From positions 910 to 17,731 of the forward strand of contig JAGVYO010000014.1 of assembly GCA_018303225.1 (NCBI GenBank): 16,822 nucleotides of DNA. Direction: 5' to 3'. The notes under the pieces are model-generated. The model did no database searches and was not told the DNA's origin. It saw only the letters and a list, made by a program, of their open reading frames with translations. Made by a program: the position numbers and the translations under genes. Positions 1 to 6,837 of the stretch are shown here, piece by piece. Source of the stretch: Candidatus Woesearchaeota archaeon (GTDB lineage: Archaea > Nanobdellota > Nanobdellia > Woesearchaeales > JAGVYO01). Positions within the stretch are counted from its first letter, which is position 1, and each line of letters starts with the position of its first letter.

Positions 1-77
1 TGGAAGACCGACCAGGAGTAAACGACATTATCCACCAATGTGCCGTCCACGTCAAAGCAGACCAATTTATACTTCAT
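1..77 (-). CDS. HAD-superfamily phosphatase, N-terminal fragment
   Basis: The minus strand from an ATG at 77 reads MKYKLVCFDVDGTLVDN and runs off the window edge after about 25 residues. The DVDGTLVDN stretch (Asp9 to Asn17) is the HAD motif I, in which the first Asp is the nucleophile that becomes phosphorylated and the second acts as acid/base. This fits a small-molecule phosphatase such as a phosphoserine-phosphatase-like or phosphoglycolate-phosphatase-like enzyme, but the cap and motifs II-IV lie outside the window, so the substrate cannot be named. A TATA-like box on the same strand at 101-109 sits at the spacing used by other genes here. The gene is divergent from the one starting at 303. 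Confidence 0.8.
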   Translation of the reverse strand, partial: MKYKLVCFDVDGTLVDNVVYSWSVF

Positions 78-100
78 GATAAGAAGAAAGAAAGCATGTC

Positions 101-109
101 ATTAAATAG
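101..109 (-). promoter_or_regulatory. TATA-like box for the HAD gene
   Basis: On the minus strand this reads CTATTTAAT, 24-32 bases before the ATG at 77. The spacing predicts transcription starting almost at the start codon, so the mRNA would be leaderless or nearly so. Confidence 0.45.
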
Positions 110-260
110 TTTTCCCGTCAAAAAGCTCGCAACCACCATTCGCCATGAGCGGGTGGCAAGTTCACTCCCTTTGGTCGCTTGGTTTGCTCGCTTTTTTTCC
201 GCCTCGCACACCACTTATTTCCACACACCAAAAGTGGTGGTGTGCAAGACATGCAAAACA

Positions 261-268
261 TTTATATA
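261..268 (+). promoter_or_regulatory. TATA box for the SecB-like gene
   Basis: TTTATATA lies 35-42 bases before the ATG at 303. The expected RNA start near 288-292 leaves a leader of only 10-15 bases. Confidence 0.55.
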
Positions 269-288
269 GTGCGCCCGAACAACGGAAA

Positions 289-297
289 GGCGGTGAT
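289..297 (+). promoter_or_regulatory. Shine-Dalgarno site deciding the start at 303
   Basis: GGCGGTGAT matches eight of nine bases of the ideal archaeal GGAGGTGAT and sits five bases before the ATG at 303. It is the clearest ribosome-binding site in the window; most other genes here show a TATA box in the position where leaderless mRNAs would begin. Confidence 0.6.
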
Positions 298-302
298 ATT
301 AT

Positions 303-737
303 ATGGCCGTCATCGGATTTAACTTCAGCAGAATCAATGTGGAGCGCAAGGAAGCTGCCAAAGGGAAGATCAACGTCAGCAACAATGTCTCCATAACCAA
401 CATCGAGCAGACCAATATCCCGCTGGGAAAAGAAAAGCAGAACGTCCTGCGCTTCAGTTTCGAGTTCACTTCCAAGTTTGACCCCGACATCGGCAACATC
501 ATCCTGTGCGGAAACCTCCTGTTCCTCGAAGACGACAAGAAGATCAAGGAAATCCATACCAACTGGAAGAAAGATAAGAGCGTGCCCAAGGATATCATGA
601 GCGGCATTCTCAACACCGTCTTGTCCCGATGCAACATCCAGGCATTGATATTGAGCCAGGAAGTCAATCTGCCGCCTCCGGTGCCGCTGCCAAAAGTCCG
701 CGTGGAAGCGCCGGAAAATAAGAGCTATATCCAGTAA
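303..737 (+). CDS. Conserved small protein, possible SecB-like fold
   Basis: A 144-residue soluble protein with no signal peptide or membrane segment. I do not recognise it firmly. The middle and end have the look of the SecB chaperone family: alternating strands (FEFTSKFDPDIGNIILCGNL, residues about 52-71), then a helix beginning around PKDIMSGILNTVLSRCNIQ that corresponds to the helix before SecB's conserved 'NP-P-L-PVNF' region, here represented by LILSQEVNLPPPVPLPKV. Proline-rich residues follow and the tail is charged. If the resemblance is real, it would be a tetrameric holdase, or an archaeal SecB-like protein of other use. The start is supported by a strong Shine-Dalgarno site and a TATA box. 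It stands alone: the next gene, cdc48, has its own promoter. The CDS is secure; the fold is an inference from pattern only. Confidence 0.75.
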   Translation: MAVIGFNFSRINVERKEAAKGKINVSNNVSITNIEQTNIPLGKEKQNVLRFSFEFTSKFDPDIGNIILCGNLLFLEDDKKIKEIHTNWKKDKSVPKDIMSGILNTVLSRCNIQALILSQEVNLPPPVPLPKVRVEAPENKSYIQ

Positions 738-749
738 AAGTTTCTTAAG

Positions 750-883
750 TGCGCATTGAATAAAATCATTAAAAAATATTTTTTAGTAGGTAATGCCCAT
801 CCCAAAAATTCCGGCACGGAATTTTTGTATTGAGCCTAGCGCAAAGAAAATGATTTTTTTCAATGGCCGTTTTTTCCAATGCG
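750..883. repeat. Foldback element A upstream of cdc48
   Basis: Nested inverted repeats fill the gap before cdc48. The centre, 803-827, is a perfect 11-bp palindrome (CAAAAATTCCG, loop GCA, CGGAATTTTTG). A second pair of arms, 754-770 and 849-865, matches in 16 of 17 positions. The outermost arms are TGCGCATT at 750-757 and AATGCG at 878-883. The core is shared with elements at 3502-3526 and 9786-9812. It could be a miniature mobile element, a terminator for the preceding gene, or a structural or regulatory site. Confidence 0.6.
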
Positions 884-948
884 TCGGAGTCAAGCGATTT
901 TCTGACAGAAAAATAAGCAGTTGAGACAGCATCCCCATAAACAAAACA

Positions 949-956
949 TTTATAAA
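949..956 (+). promoter_or_regulatory. TATA box for cdc48
   Basis: TTTATAAA, 26-33 bases before the ATG at 982, embedded in an A-rich stretch (941-960). Transcription should begin within a few bases of the start codon. Confidence 0.55.
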
Positions 957-981
957 AATATCGTCGTTCAGAGCGCTAGCC

Positions 982-3435
982 ATGGCAGCCAAAGACCTAA
1001 CTCTTAAAGTAGCCGAAGCCATCCAGGACGATGTCAATAAAGGCATTGTGCGCATCGACACCGGCCTGATGCAGAACATCGGCGTTCGAGTAGGGGACAT
1101 CATAGAGATTGAGGGCAAGCGCAAGACCGTGGGGATTGCGGACCGCGCCTATCCAGGCGACATCAGCCTGAGCATCATCCGCATGGACGGCATTGTGCGG
1201 AAGAATGCCCGCACCGGTATCGGCGAGCAGGTCATTGTGAGAAAAGTGGAAGTGAAGGAGGCCAAAAAGGTCACCATCGCACCCGCGCGCAAAGGCATCA
1301 TCATCCGCGCCTCCCCGGAAATCTTCAAGCAGGGGTTGCTGGGAAGAGCCATCGTAAAAGGCGACATTGTCTCGTTGGGCGGCAGCCGGAGACGGAAAAC
1401 CGCGCTGACCGACAACCCGTTCTTCGAAGACGTATTCAATATTTTAGACGAAAGCATGATGGGCTTCGGTTTTGGTGACATCAAATTTGTGGTGGCGGAC
1501 ACCAACCCGAAACAGGCCGTGATCATTTCTGACCAGACCGAGGTGGTCTTCAATCCGGAAGTCATGGAGATCGAGGAAGAACGCGTTCCGGAGGTTACGT
1601 ACGAGGATATCGGCGGGTTGGCCTCCGAAATAAAGAAAATTAGGGAGATGGTCGAACTGCCGCTGAAGCATCCGGAACTGTTTGAGCGGCTGGGCATCGA
1701 AGCGCCCAAAGGCGTGTTATTGCACGGCCCGCCCGGTACGGGAAAGACCCTTATGGCGAAAGCCGTGGCGAATGAGACCAATTCACACTTCTTATTGATC
1801 AATGGTCCGGAAGTGATGAGTAAGTATTACGGACAGAGTGAGGAAAACATCCGCAAGAAATTCCAGGAAGCCGAGAAGAATGCCCCTTCCATCATTTTCA
1901 TTGATGAGATAGACGCCATTGCCTCCAAGAGGGAAGAGACCCGGGGCGAAGTAGAACGGCGTGTAGTTGCCCAGCTATTGGCGTTGATGGACGGCCTCCA
2001 AAGCAGGGGCAAAGTCGTCGTGATAGCAGCCACCAATGTGCCGAACATCCTGGATTCCGCCTTGCGAAGGCCCGGAAGGTTTGACCGGGAAATCGAGATC
2101 GGCGTGCCGGGCAAAGAAGGCCGCCTGAACATCCTCAAGATCCATACCCGAAACATGCCGCTGACCAAGGATGTGGACCTGAAAGAGCTGGCCAACATCA
2201 CCCATGGCTTTGTCGGCGCGGATCTGGCGTCCTTGGCCAAAGAGGCGGCCATGATTGTGCTGCGAAGGGTATTGCCCGACCTGAAGATGGGAGAAGAGGA
2301 CGGGCCTATCCCCAAAGAAATCTTGGAGAAGATGCACCTGAGCCAGGATGATTTTCGCGAAGCATTGAAGACCGTGCGGCCCTCGGCCCTGCGCGAAGTG
2401 TGGGTGGAAACCCCGAATGTGAAATGGAAGAACATCGGCGGACTGGAGACCGTGAAGCAGGAGCTGATCGAAGCCGTGGAATGGCCCATCAAGCACCCCG
2501 AGTCCTTCAAGCGACTGGGCGTAAAGCCGCCGAAAGGCATTTTACTGTATGGTGCTCCAGGAACCGGAAAGACGCTATTGGCCAAAGCCGTGGCGAACGA
2601 ATCCGAAGCTAATTTCATTTCTGTGAAAGGCCCGGAACTTCTTTCAAAATGGGTAGGGGAAAGCGAGAAAGCCGTGCGGGAAATCTTCAAGAAAGCCCGC
2701 CAGACAGCCCCCACCATCGTATTCTTTGATGAGGTAGATTCCATGGCACCGCGCCGGGAAGCAGGCGCCGACAGCCATGTCAGCGAGCGCGTGGTGAACC
2801 AGCTGTTGACCGAGATGGATGGGTTAGTAGAGATTAATGATGTTCTGATCATCGCGGCTTCCAACAGGCCGGACATTATCGACACAGCTTTATTGCGGCC
2901 CGGAAGGTTTGACCGGATGATATTAGTGCCGGTGCCGGACGAGAAAGGCCGCATCGAGATTTTCAAGGTGCATACAGAAAATATGCCTTTAGTTCCTACT
3001 AAAGAAGAAATTAGTAAATTGGATAATGAATTTAAGGATGTTGATGTAAGAGGACTGAATATAGCATCAAAAATGGCTGCTGACGAACCTATCAAAGAAT
3101 CTGAATTGAAAAGTCCAAAAAAGATATCTTCTAAAGAAGTGAAGAATTTCAAGGATTTATCAGGGAAAGAGAAAGTGTTATATGCCCTAGCCAAGAAAAC
3201 CGAGGGGTATGTAGGTGCGGATATCGAGGCCATTTGCCGTGAAGCTGCTATTCTGGCGCTGCGCAAAGACATGAAAGCCACCACCATCACCATGGCCCAT
3301 TTCGAGGAGGCTTCGAAGAAGATCGCGCCTTCCGTAACCAAGGAAGTGGAGAAAGCCTACGAAGAGCTGAGGAGCCAGTTCACCGCCGCCCGCGGCAAGC
3401 AGATGAAAGAGGAAAAGCCCGCTTATTTCGGATAA
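982..3435 (+). CDS. cdc48: CDC48/VCP-family AAA+ ATPase (VAT-like unfoldase)
   Basis: An 817-residue hexameric ring ATPase that unfolds proteins, probably feeding an archaeal proteasome or acting as a segregase. Residues 1 to about 195 form the N-terminal substrate and cofactor domain (double-psi barrel plus second half). The first AAA module has Walker A GPPGTGKT at 249-256 and Walker B with Asp308-Glu309. The second has GAPGTGKT at 524-531 and Asp583-Glu584. Both catalytic Glu residues are present, so both rings should hydrolyse ATP. The family is normally about 730-810 residues. The extra length is an insert at about residues 671-734, in the lid region of the second module between NMPL and LAKKTEGYVGADIEA, and it is much more AT-rich than its flanks. 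The tail ends KPAYFG, which is close to but not a strict C-terminal HbYX proteasome-docking motif. The ATG at 982 gives the expected N-terminus, and a TATA box precedes it. Confidence 0.97.
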   Translation: MAAKDLTLKVAEAIQDDVNKGIVRIDTGLMQNIGVRVGDIIEIEGKRKTVGIADRAYPGDISLSIIRMDGIVRKNARTGIGEQVIVRKVEVKEAKKVTIAPARKGIIIRASPEIFKQGLLGRAIVKGDIVSLGGSRRRKTALTDNPFFEDVFNILDESMMGFGFGDIKFVVADTNPKQAVIISDQTEVVFNPEVMEIEEERVPEVTYEDIGGLASEIKKIREMVELPLKHPELFERLGIEAPKGVLLHGPPGTGKTLMAKAVANETNSHFLLINGPEVMSKYYGQSEENIRKKFQEAEKNAPSIIFIDEIDAIASKREETRGEVERRVVAQLLALMDGLQSRGKVVVIAATNVPNILDSALRRPGRFDREIEIGVPGKEGRLNILKIHTRNMPLTKDVDLKELANITHGFVGADLASLAKEAAMIVLRRVLPDLKMGEEDGPIPKEILEKMHLSQDDFREALKTVRPSALREVWVETPNVKWKNIGGLETVKQELIEAVEWPIKHPESFKRLGVKPPKGILLYGAPGTGKTLLAKAVANESEANFISVKGPELLSKWVGESEKAVREIFKKARQTAPTIVFFDEVDSMAPRREAGADSHVSERVVNQLLTEMDGLVEINDVLIIAASNRPDIIDTALLRPGRFDRMILVPVPDEKGRIEIFKVHTENMPLVPTKEEISKLDNEFKDVDVRGLNIASKMAADEPIKESELKSPKKISSKEVKNFKDLSGKEKVLYALAKKTEGYVGADIEAICREAAILALRKDMKATTITMAHFEEASKKIAPSVTKEVEKAYEELRSQFTAARGKQMKEEKPAYFG

Positions 3436-3460
3436 AAGAAAAATCCAATGATTTCTCAGT

Positions 3461-3570
3461 TGCGCATTAAAAATTTATTTTTTAAGTGTGTTTGACCATA
3501 ACAAAAATTTCGTGCCGAAATTTTTGCTACGAGCGCTTTCGCTCTAAAAAAAGATTTTTCCACAATGCGC
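3461..3570. repeat. Foldback element B upstream of gatD
   Basis: The centre, 3502-3526, is a perfect 11-bp palindrome (CAAAAATTTCG, loop TGC, CGAAATTTTTG), the same length and loop size as element A. Outer arms are TGCGCATT at 3461-3468 and AATGCGC at 3564-3570. A second small hairpin, GAGCG/CGCTC, lies at 3531-3544. A partial further copy of the right flank (GATTTTTCTTATTGCGCCG and following T-rich bases) is visible around 3619-3642. Confidence 0.6.
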
Positions 3571-3666
3571 CATTCCCGCTTAGAAATTTTTTGGATGAAC
3601 CCTGCCGCGATAAAATGGATTTTTCTTATTGCGCCGTTTTCCTATAGATAGCACGCTAACATAAAG

Positions 3667-3674
3667 TTTATATA
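3667..3674 (+). promoter_or_regulatory. TATA box for gatD
   Basis: TTTATATA, 23-30 bases before the ATG at 3697. This spacing leaves essentially no 5' leader. Confidence 0.6.
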
Positions 3675-3696
3675 ACTACACTATTCTAATTTACCC

Positions 3697-4998
3697 ATGA
3701 GCGCAAAGCCCGGTGATACCGTTGAGGTCGTCACCCCGGAAAAGAGGGTGAAAGGCATTCTGATGCCAAAGCCCGAGTTATTTGGCGAAGATACGGTCAT
3801 TCTCAAGCTGGAAAATGGATATAACGTAGGGATTGACAAGAAGAAAATCAAGGAGATCAAGCTACTCGAGCCCGCTAAAGAGCAGAAAGCGAAGAAAGAG
3901 AAGGCAAAGCCAAATAAAAAATTGCCGACCATTTCCATATTGCATACGGGTGGAACCATCGCTTCCAAAGTGGATTACCGGACCGGTGCAGTAGTCTCTA
4001 AATTCACTCCCGAAGACATGCTGGAGATGTTCCCCGAACTGAACAGGACTGCCAACATCCAGAGCCGTTTGGTGTTCCAGATGTTTTCCGAGGACATGCG
4101 CCCGGGCCACTGGCAAGCATTGGCAAAAGAAGTGGAAAAGGAAATCAAAGCAGGCGTGGAAGGGATCATCATCACGCACGGCACCGATACCATGCACTAT
4201 ACATCTGCTGCATTGTCCTTCATTCTCCAGAATTTGCCGGTTCCGGTCCTATTGGTGGGTGCCCAGCGCAGTTCGGACCGCGGTTCCAGTGATGCCGCGA
4301 TCAACCTCATTGCTGCAGCGCGCTTCATCATCGAGACTGATTTCTCTGGTGTAGCGATATGTATGCACGGCACCTCCGAGGATAAATGCTGCTATATCCA
4401 CCAAGGCACCAAGGTGCGGAAACTGCACGCCTCCCGAAGGGATGCCTTCCGAAGCGTGAACGTTTTCCCCTACGCCAAGGTGTTTGACAACGGAAAGATC
4501 GAATTCTTGCGCAAAGATTATGCCAAGAAGGATAAGAAGAGGAGATTGGAGACGAAAAATAAGTTTGAAGAAAATGTGTCGCTGATAAAGATCCATCCTT
4601 TCATAAACCTAAATTATCTGGAGAAATGCACCAACTGCAAAGGCATCGTGCTGGAAGGCACCGGATTGGGGCATTTCCCCTGCAATGCCTTGGATGATAT
4701 CACCAAGATCAACAAGGAGAATATTGAAGTGGTAAGAAAGCTGACAAAAAAAATCCCCATCGTCATGACCTCCCAGACCCTCTACGGCCAGGTGAACATG
4801 AATGTGTATTCCACCGGCCGGGATATTATGGCAGCCGGCGTCATTTCCGGTGAAGACATGCTGCCCGAAACCGCATTTGTCAAATTAGCCTGGGTATTGG
4901 GCCAGACCAAGAATCTGGAAGAAGCGAAAAAACTCATGCATCAGAACATCGTGGGCGAGATTGCCGAACGGATTGACGAGAAAGCCTTTCTATACTGA
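3697..4998 (+). CDS. gatD: Glu-tRNA(Gln) amidotransferase subunit D
   Basis: This 433-residue protein is the amidase half of the archaeal GatDE enzyme. It releases ammonia from asparagine or glutamine and passes it to GatE, which converts Glu-tRNA(Gln) to Gln-tRNA(Gln). Residues 1 to about 60 form the small N-terminal barrel typical of GatD, followed by a lysine-rich linker (about 65-75). The asparaginase-like domain begins near residue 78, with TGGTIAS at 84-90 carrying the first catalytic Thr, THGTDT at 160-165 carrying the second Thr and the Asp, and the conserved 'GAQRSSDRGSSDA' loop. Length matches the family. It is followed 65 bases later by a ferredoxin gene and then by gatE, an unusual arrangement. 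All catalytic signatures look intact. Confidence 0.97.
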   Translation: MSAKPGDTVEVVTPEKRVKGILMPKPELFGEDTVILKLENGYNVGIDKKKIKEIKLLEPAKEQKAKKEKAKPNKKLPTISILHTGGTIASKVDYRTGAVVSKFTPEDMLEMFPELNRTANIQSRLVFQMFSEDMRPGHWQALAKEVEKEIKAGVEGIIITHGTDTMHYTSAALSFILQNLPVPVLLVGAQRSSDRGSSDAAINLIAAARFIIETDFSGVAICMHGTSEDKCCYIHQGTKVRKLHASRRDAFRSVNVFPYAKVFDNGKIEFLRKDYAKKDKKRRLETKNKFEENVSLIKIHPFINLNYLEKCTNCKGIVLEGTGLGHFPCNALDDITKINKENIEVVRKLTKKIPIVMTSQTLYGQVNMNVYSTGRDIMAAGVISGEDMLPETAFVKLAWVLGQTKNLEEAKKLMHQNIVGEIAERIDEKAFLY

Positions 4999-5032
4999 TG
5001 CAGCCCATCAAAAATCGCCGGGATGCGATAGG

Positions 5033-5040
5033 TTAATAAA
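5033..5040 (+). promoter_or_regulatory. TATA-like box for the Trx-like ferredoxin
   Basis: TTAATAAA, with its first base 31 bases before the ATG at 5064. The same twelve bases, TTAATAAATTCT, recur at exactly the same distance before gatE. Confidence 0.5.
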
Positions 5041-5063
5041 TTCTCACGGGCTCATGGACAGGA

Positions 5064-5366
5064 ATGCAGGAGATAAAGCCGTACTACCAAAAGCATCTTA
5101 TCGTATGTTTAAACGTCCGGGAAGACCCTGCTAAAGACAGCTGCGGCACAAAGAATTCCACCGCAATCCACCAGCGGCTGAAAGACTACGTGAAAGAGAA
5201 GGGATTGGGCAAGAAGGTGAGGGTCTCCAAGTCCATGTGCCAGGATCTGTGCGCCCACGGGCCCATCGTCTCCATCTACCCGGACAACATCGTGTATAGC
5301 AGGGTTACGCTGGAAGATGTGGACAAGATCATAAAAAAGCATATCGATACCTTAATAAATTCTTAA
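5064..5366 (+). CDS. Thioredoxin-like [2Fe-2S] ferredoxin
   Basis: A 100-residue cytosolic electron carrier of the thioredoxin-like [2Fe-2S] class (related to NuoE/HoxE N-terminal folds and Aquifex Fd4). Cluster ligands are Cys15 and Cys27 in the first loop and Cys59 and Cys63 in the motif CQDLCAHGP, giving the class pattern C-x11-C and C-x3-C. The next strand, PIVSIYPDNIVYSRVT, is typical of the family. It lies between gatD and gatE with its own TATA-like box, and its 3' end contains the gatE box. A role in amidotransfer is not expected from known GatDE chemistry; co-location could be accidental or reflect a shared transcript. The upstream ATG at 5054 is out of frame, so 5064 is the start. 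Confidence 0.9.
   Translation: MQEIKPYYQKHLIVCLNVREDPAKDSCGTKNSTAIHQRLKDYVKEKGLGKKVRVSKSMCQDLCAHGPIVSIYPDNIVYSRVTLEDVDKIIKKHIDTLINS
5352..5359 (+). promoter_or_regulatory. TATA-like box for gatE inside the ferredoxin 3' end
   Basis: TTAATAAA overlaps the last codons of the ferredoxin gene, and its first base is 31 bases before the gatE ATG at 5383. It suggests gatE can be transcribed separately from gatD. Confidence 0.45.
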
Positions 5367-5382
5367 AAAATATCAACATCTT

Positions 5383-6816
5383 ATGGAGAAAAGGATTGAT
5401 TACCGGGAGTTCGGATTCCGCTGCGGGATGGAGATCCACCAGCAGCTGGAAGGCAAGAAACTCTTTTGCAACTGTCCGGCCATCAATTCAACAGAAGAAC
5501 CGACTATCCGGATAGAAAGAAAACTGCGCGTTTCCGCCAGCGAACTGGGCAAGGTGGACGTGGCAGCCGAATACGAAGCCGGAAAAGGCAGATACTTCAT
5601 CTACGAGAGCAATCCGGAAGACACCTGTTTGGTGGAGTATGACGAATGCCCGCCGTATCCGATGAATCAGGAGTTGCTGGATACTACCTTAATGATTTCA
5701 CTGTTATTGAACGCAAAAGTCGTGGATGAAATCCAGGTGATGCGCAAAACCGTAATAGACGGCTCCAACACCAGCGGTTTCCAGCGGACTGCCTTGGTCG
5801 CTACAGATGGTTATGTGGAGACCTCCAAAGGAAAAGTTCGCATCCCAACCATCTGCCTGGAAGAGGAAGCTGCGCAGAAGATCGAAGAAACAAAAGAATA
5901 CGTGCGCTATAGATTAGACCGCTTGGGCATCGGGTTGGTGGAGATTGCTACCGCCACGGACATCAAAGACCCCGAACATGCCAAAGAAACAGCTTCCATT
6001 ATCGGCATGATTCTCCGAAGCACCGGAAAAGTAAAAAGAGGCTTGGGCACAATCCGACAGGATGTGAATGTCTCCATCGCCAAAGGAGCCCGCGTCGAAA
6101 TCAAGGGATTCCAGGAATTGAAATCAATGCCGAAAATCATCGAATATGAGATAGAGCGGCAGCTGAAAGAATCCGGAAAAGGAAAAAAGCTCGCTCCCGA
6201 AGTGCGGAAAGCCGAGCCCGACATGACTACTTCGTTTCTCAGGCCCATGCCCGGCGCAGACCGGATGTATGTGGAGACCGATATCCCGCCCATCCGCATT
6301 ACGCAGGAGCGGCTGAAAAAGATAACACTGCCCAGGCTGCTGAACGAGCAGCTCAAAGACCTGCAAGAGAAATACGAGGTGAACGAGGCCACGGCCAAAG
6401 AACTGGTCAGCAGGGAAGATTTTGAGGGGTATGTGGACAGATTCAAGAACCTGGAGCCTGCATTTATCGCCAAGGTGCTGATCGAGATCCCGAAAGAGAT
6501 GCGCTCACGGCTCCAGCTCGATACGTCAAGGCTACAGCCAGAAGACTTTGAGGAAGTGCTGGAATATGTGGACAGCGGCAAGATCACCAAAGAGGCGGCT
6601 TTAGAAGTTCTGGCCAAAAAAGCCGAAGGCAAGAAAGCAGACCCTTCGCAGTTCAAGAAGGCTTCCGAAGGCGATGTGGAGAAAGAAATCAAGAAAATCA
6701 TCGATGAAAAGCCCGGTTTAACAATAGGCGCCTATATGGGCCTGGTCATGGCCAAATACCGCGGCAAGATCGACGGCAAGAAAGCGATGGATATATTGAA
6801 GAGGCATGTGAAGTAA
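5383..6816 (+). CDS. gatE: Glu-tRNA(Gln) amidotransferase subunit E, short form without the GAD insert
   Basis: GatE binds Glu-tRNA(Gln), activates the glutamyl group with ATP and accepts ammonia from GatD. This copy has 477 residues, while archaeal GatE is usually about 610-640. The N-terminal cradle is complete (GMEIHQQLEGKKLFCNCP near residues 15-32; IDGSNTSGFQRT near 125-136; RQDVNVSIAKGARVEIKG near 224-241). The chain then passes directly from IERQLKE (residues 257-263) to EVRKAEPDMTTSFLRPMPGA (from 273). In other archaea an AspRS-like GAD domain is inserted at this point. The helical domain and YqeY-like tail (GAYMGLVMAKYRGKIDG at the end) are present. The join is in frame with conserved flanking motifs on both sides, so it looks like true domain loss and not a frameshift. 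The insert helps recognise tRNA(Gln), so recognition may be altered. Confidence 0.95.
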   Translation: MEKRIDYREFGFRCGMEIHQQLEGKKLFCNCPAINSTEEPTIRIERKLRVSASELGKVDVAAEYEAGKGRYFIYESNPEDTCLVEYDECPPYPMNQELLDTTLMISLLLNAKVVDEIQVMRKTVIDGSNTSGFQRTALVATDGYVETSKGKVRIPTICLEEEAAQKIEETKEYVRYRLDRLGIGLVEIATATDIKDPEHAKETASIIGMILRSTGKVKRGLGTIRQDVNVSIAKGARVEIKGFQELKSMPKIIEYEIERQLKESGKGKKLAPEVRKAEPDMTTSFLRPMPGADRMYVETDIPPIRITQERLKKITLPRLLNEQLKDLQEKYEVNEATAKELVSREDFEGYVDRFKNLEPAFIAKVLIEIPKEMRSRLQLDTSRLQPEDFEEVLEYVDSGKITKEAALEVLAKKAEGKKADPSQFKKASEGDVEKEIKKIIDEKPGLTIGAYMGLVMAKYRGKIDGKKAMDILKRHVK

Positions 6817-6837
6817 GCCAGGCCGTAAGAATTGAAT

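Noticed and set aside
78..302. A structured RNA in the 5' divergent gap (short inverted repeats around 205-245)
   Set aside because: The repeats are imperfect, GT/CA-biased and overlap alternative pairings; I see no recognised RNA class.
162..557. 131-residue minus-strand open frame opposite the SecB-like gene
   Set aside because: The plus-strand gene has a TATA box, a strong Shine-Dalgarno site and better composition.
2985..3185. An intein in CDC48
   Set aside because: The insert is only about 55-60 residues, has no splicing-block motifs, and is not at a P-loop or other usual intein site.
1827..3341. 504-residue open frame antisense to cdc48
   Set aside because: It is opposite a highly conserved ATPase with intact motifs, and its translation is rich in Ser, Arg and Met without domain character; it is a GC-codon shadow.
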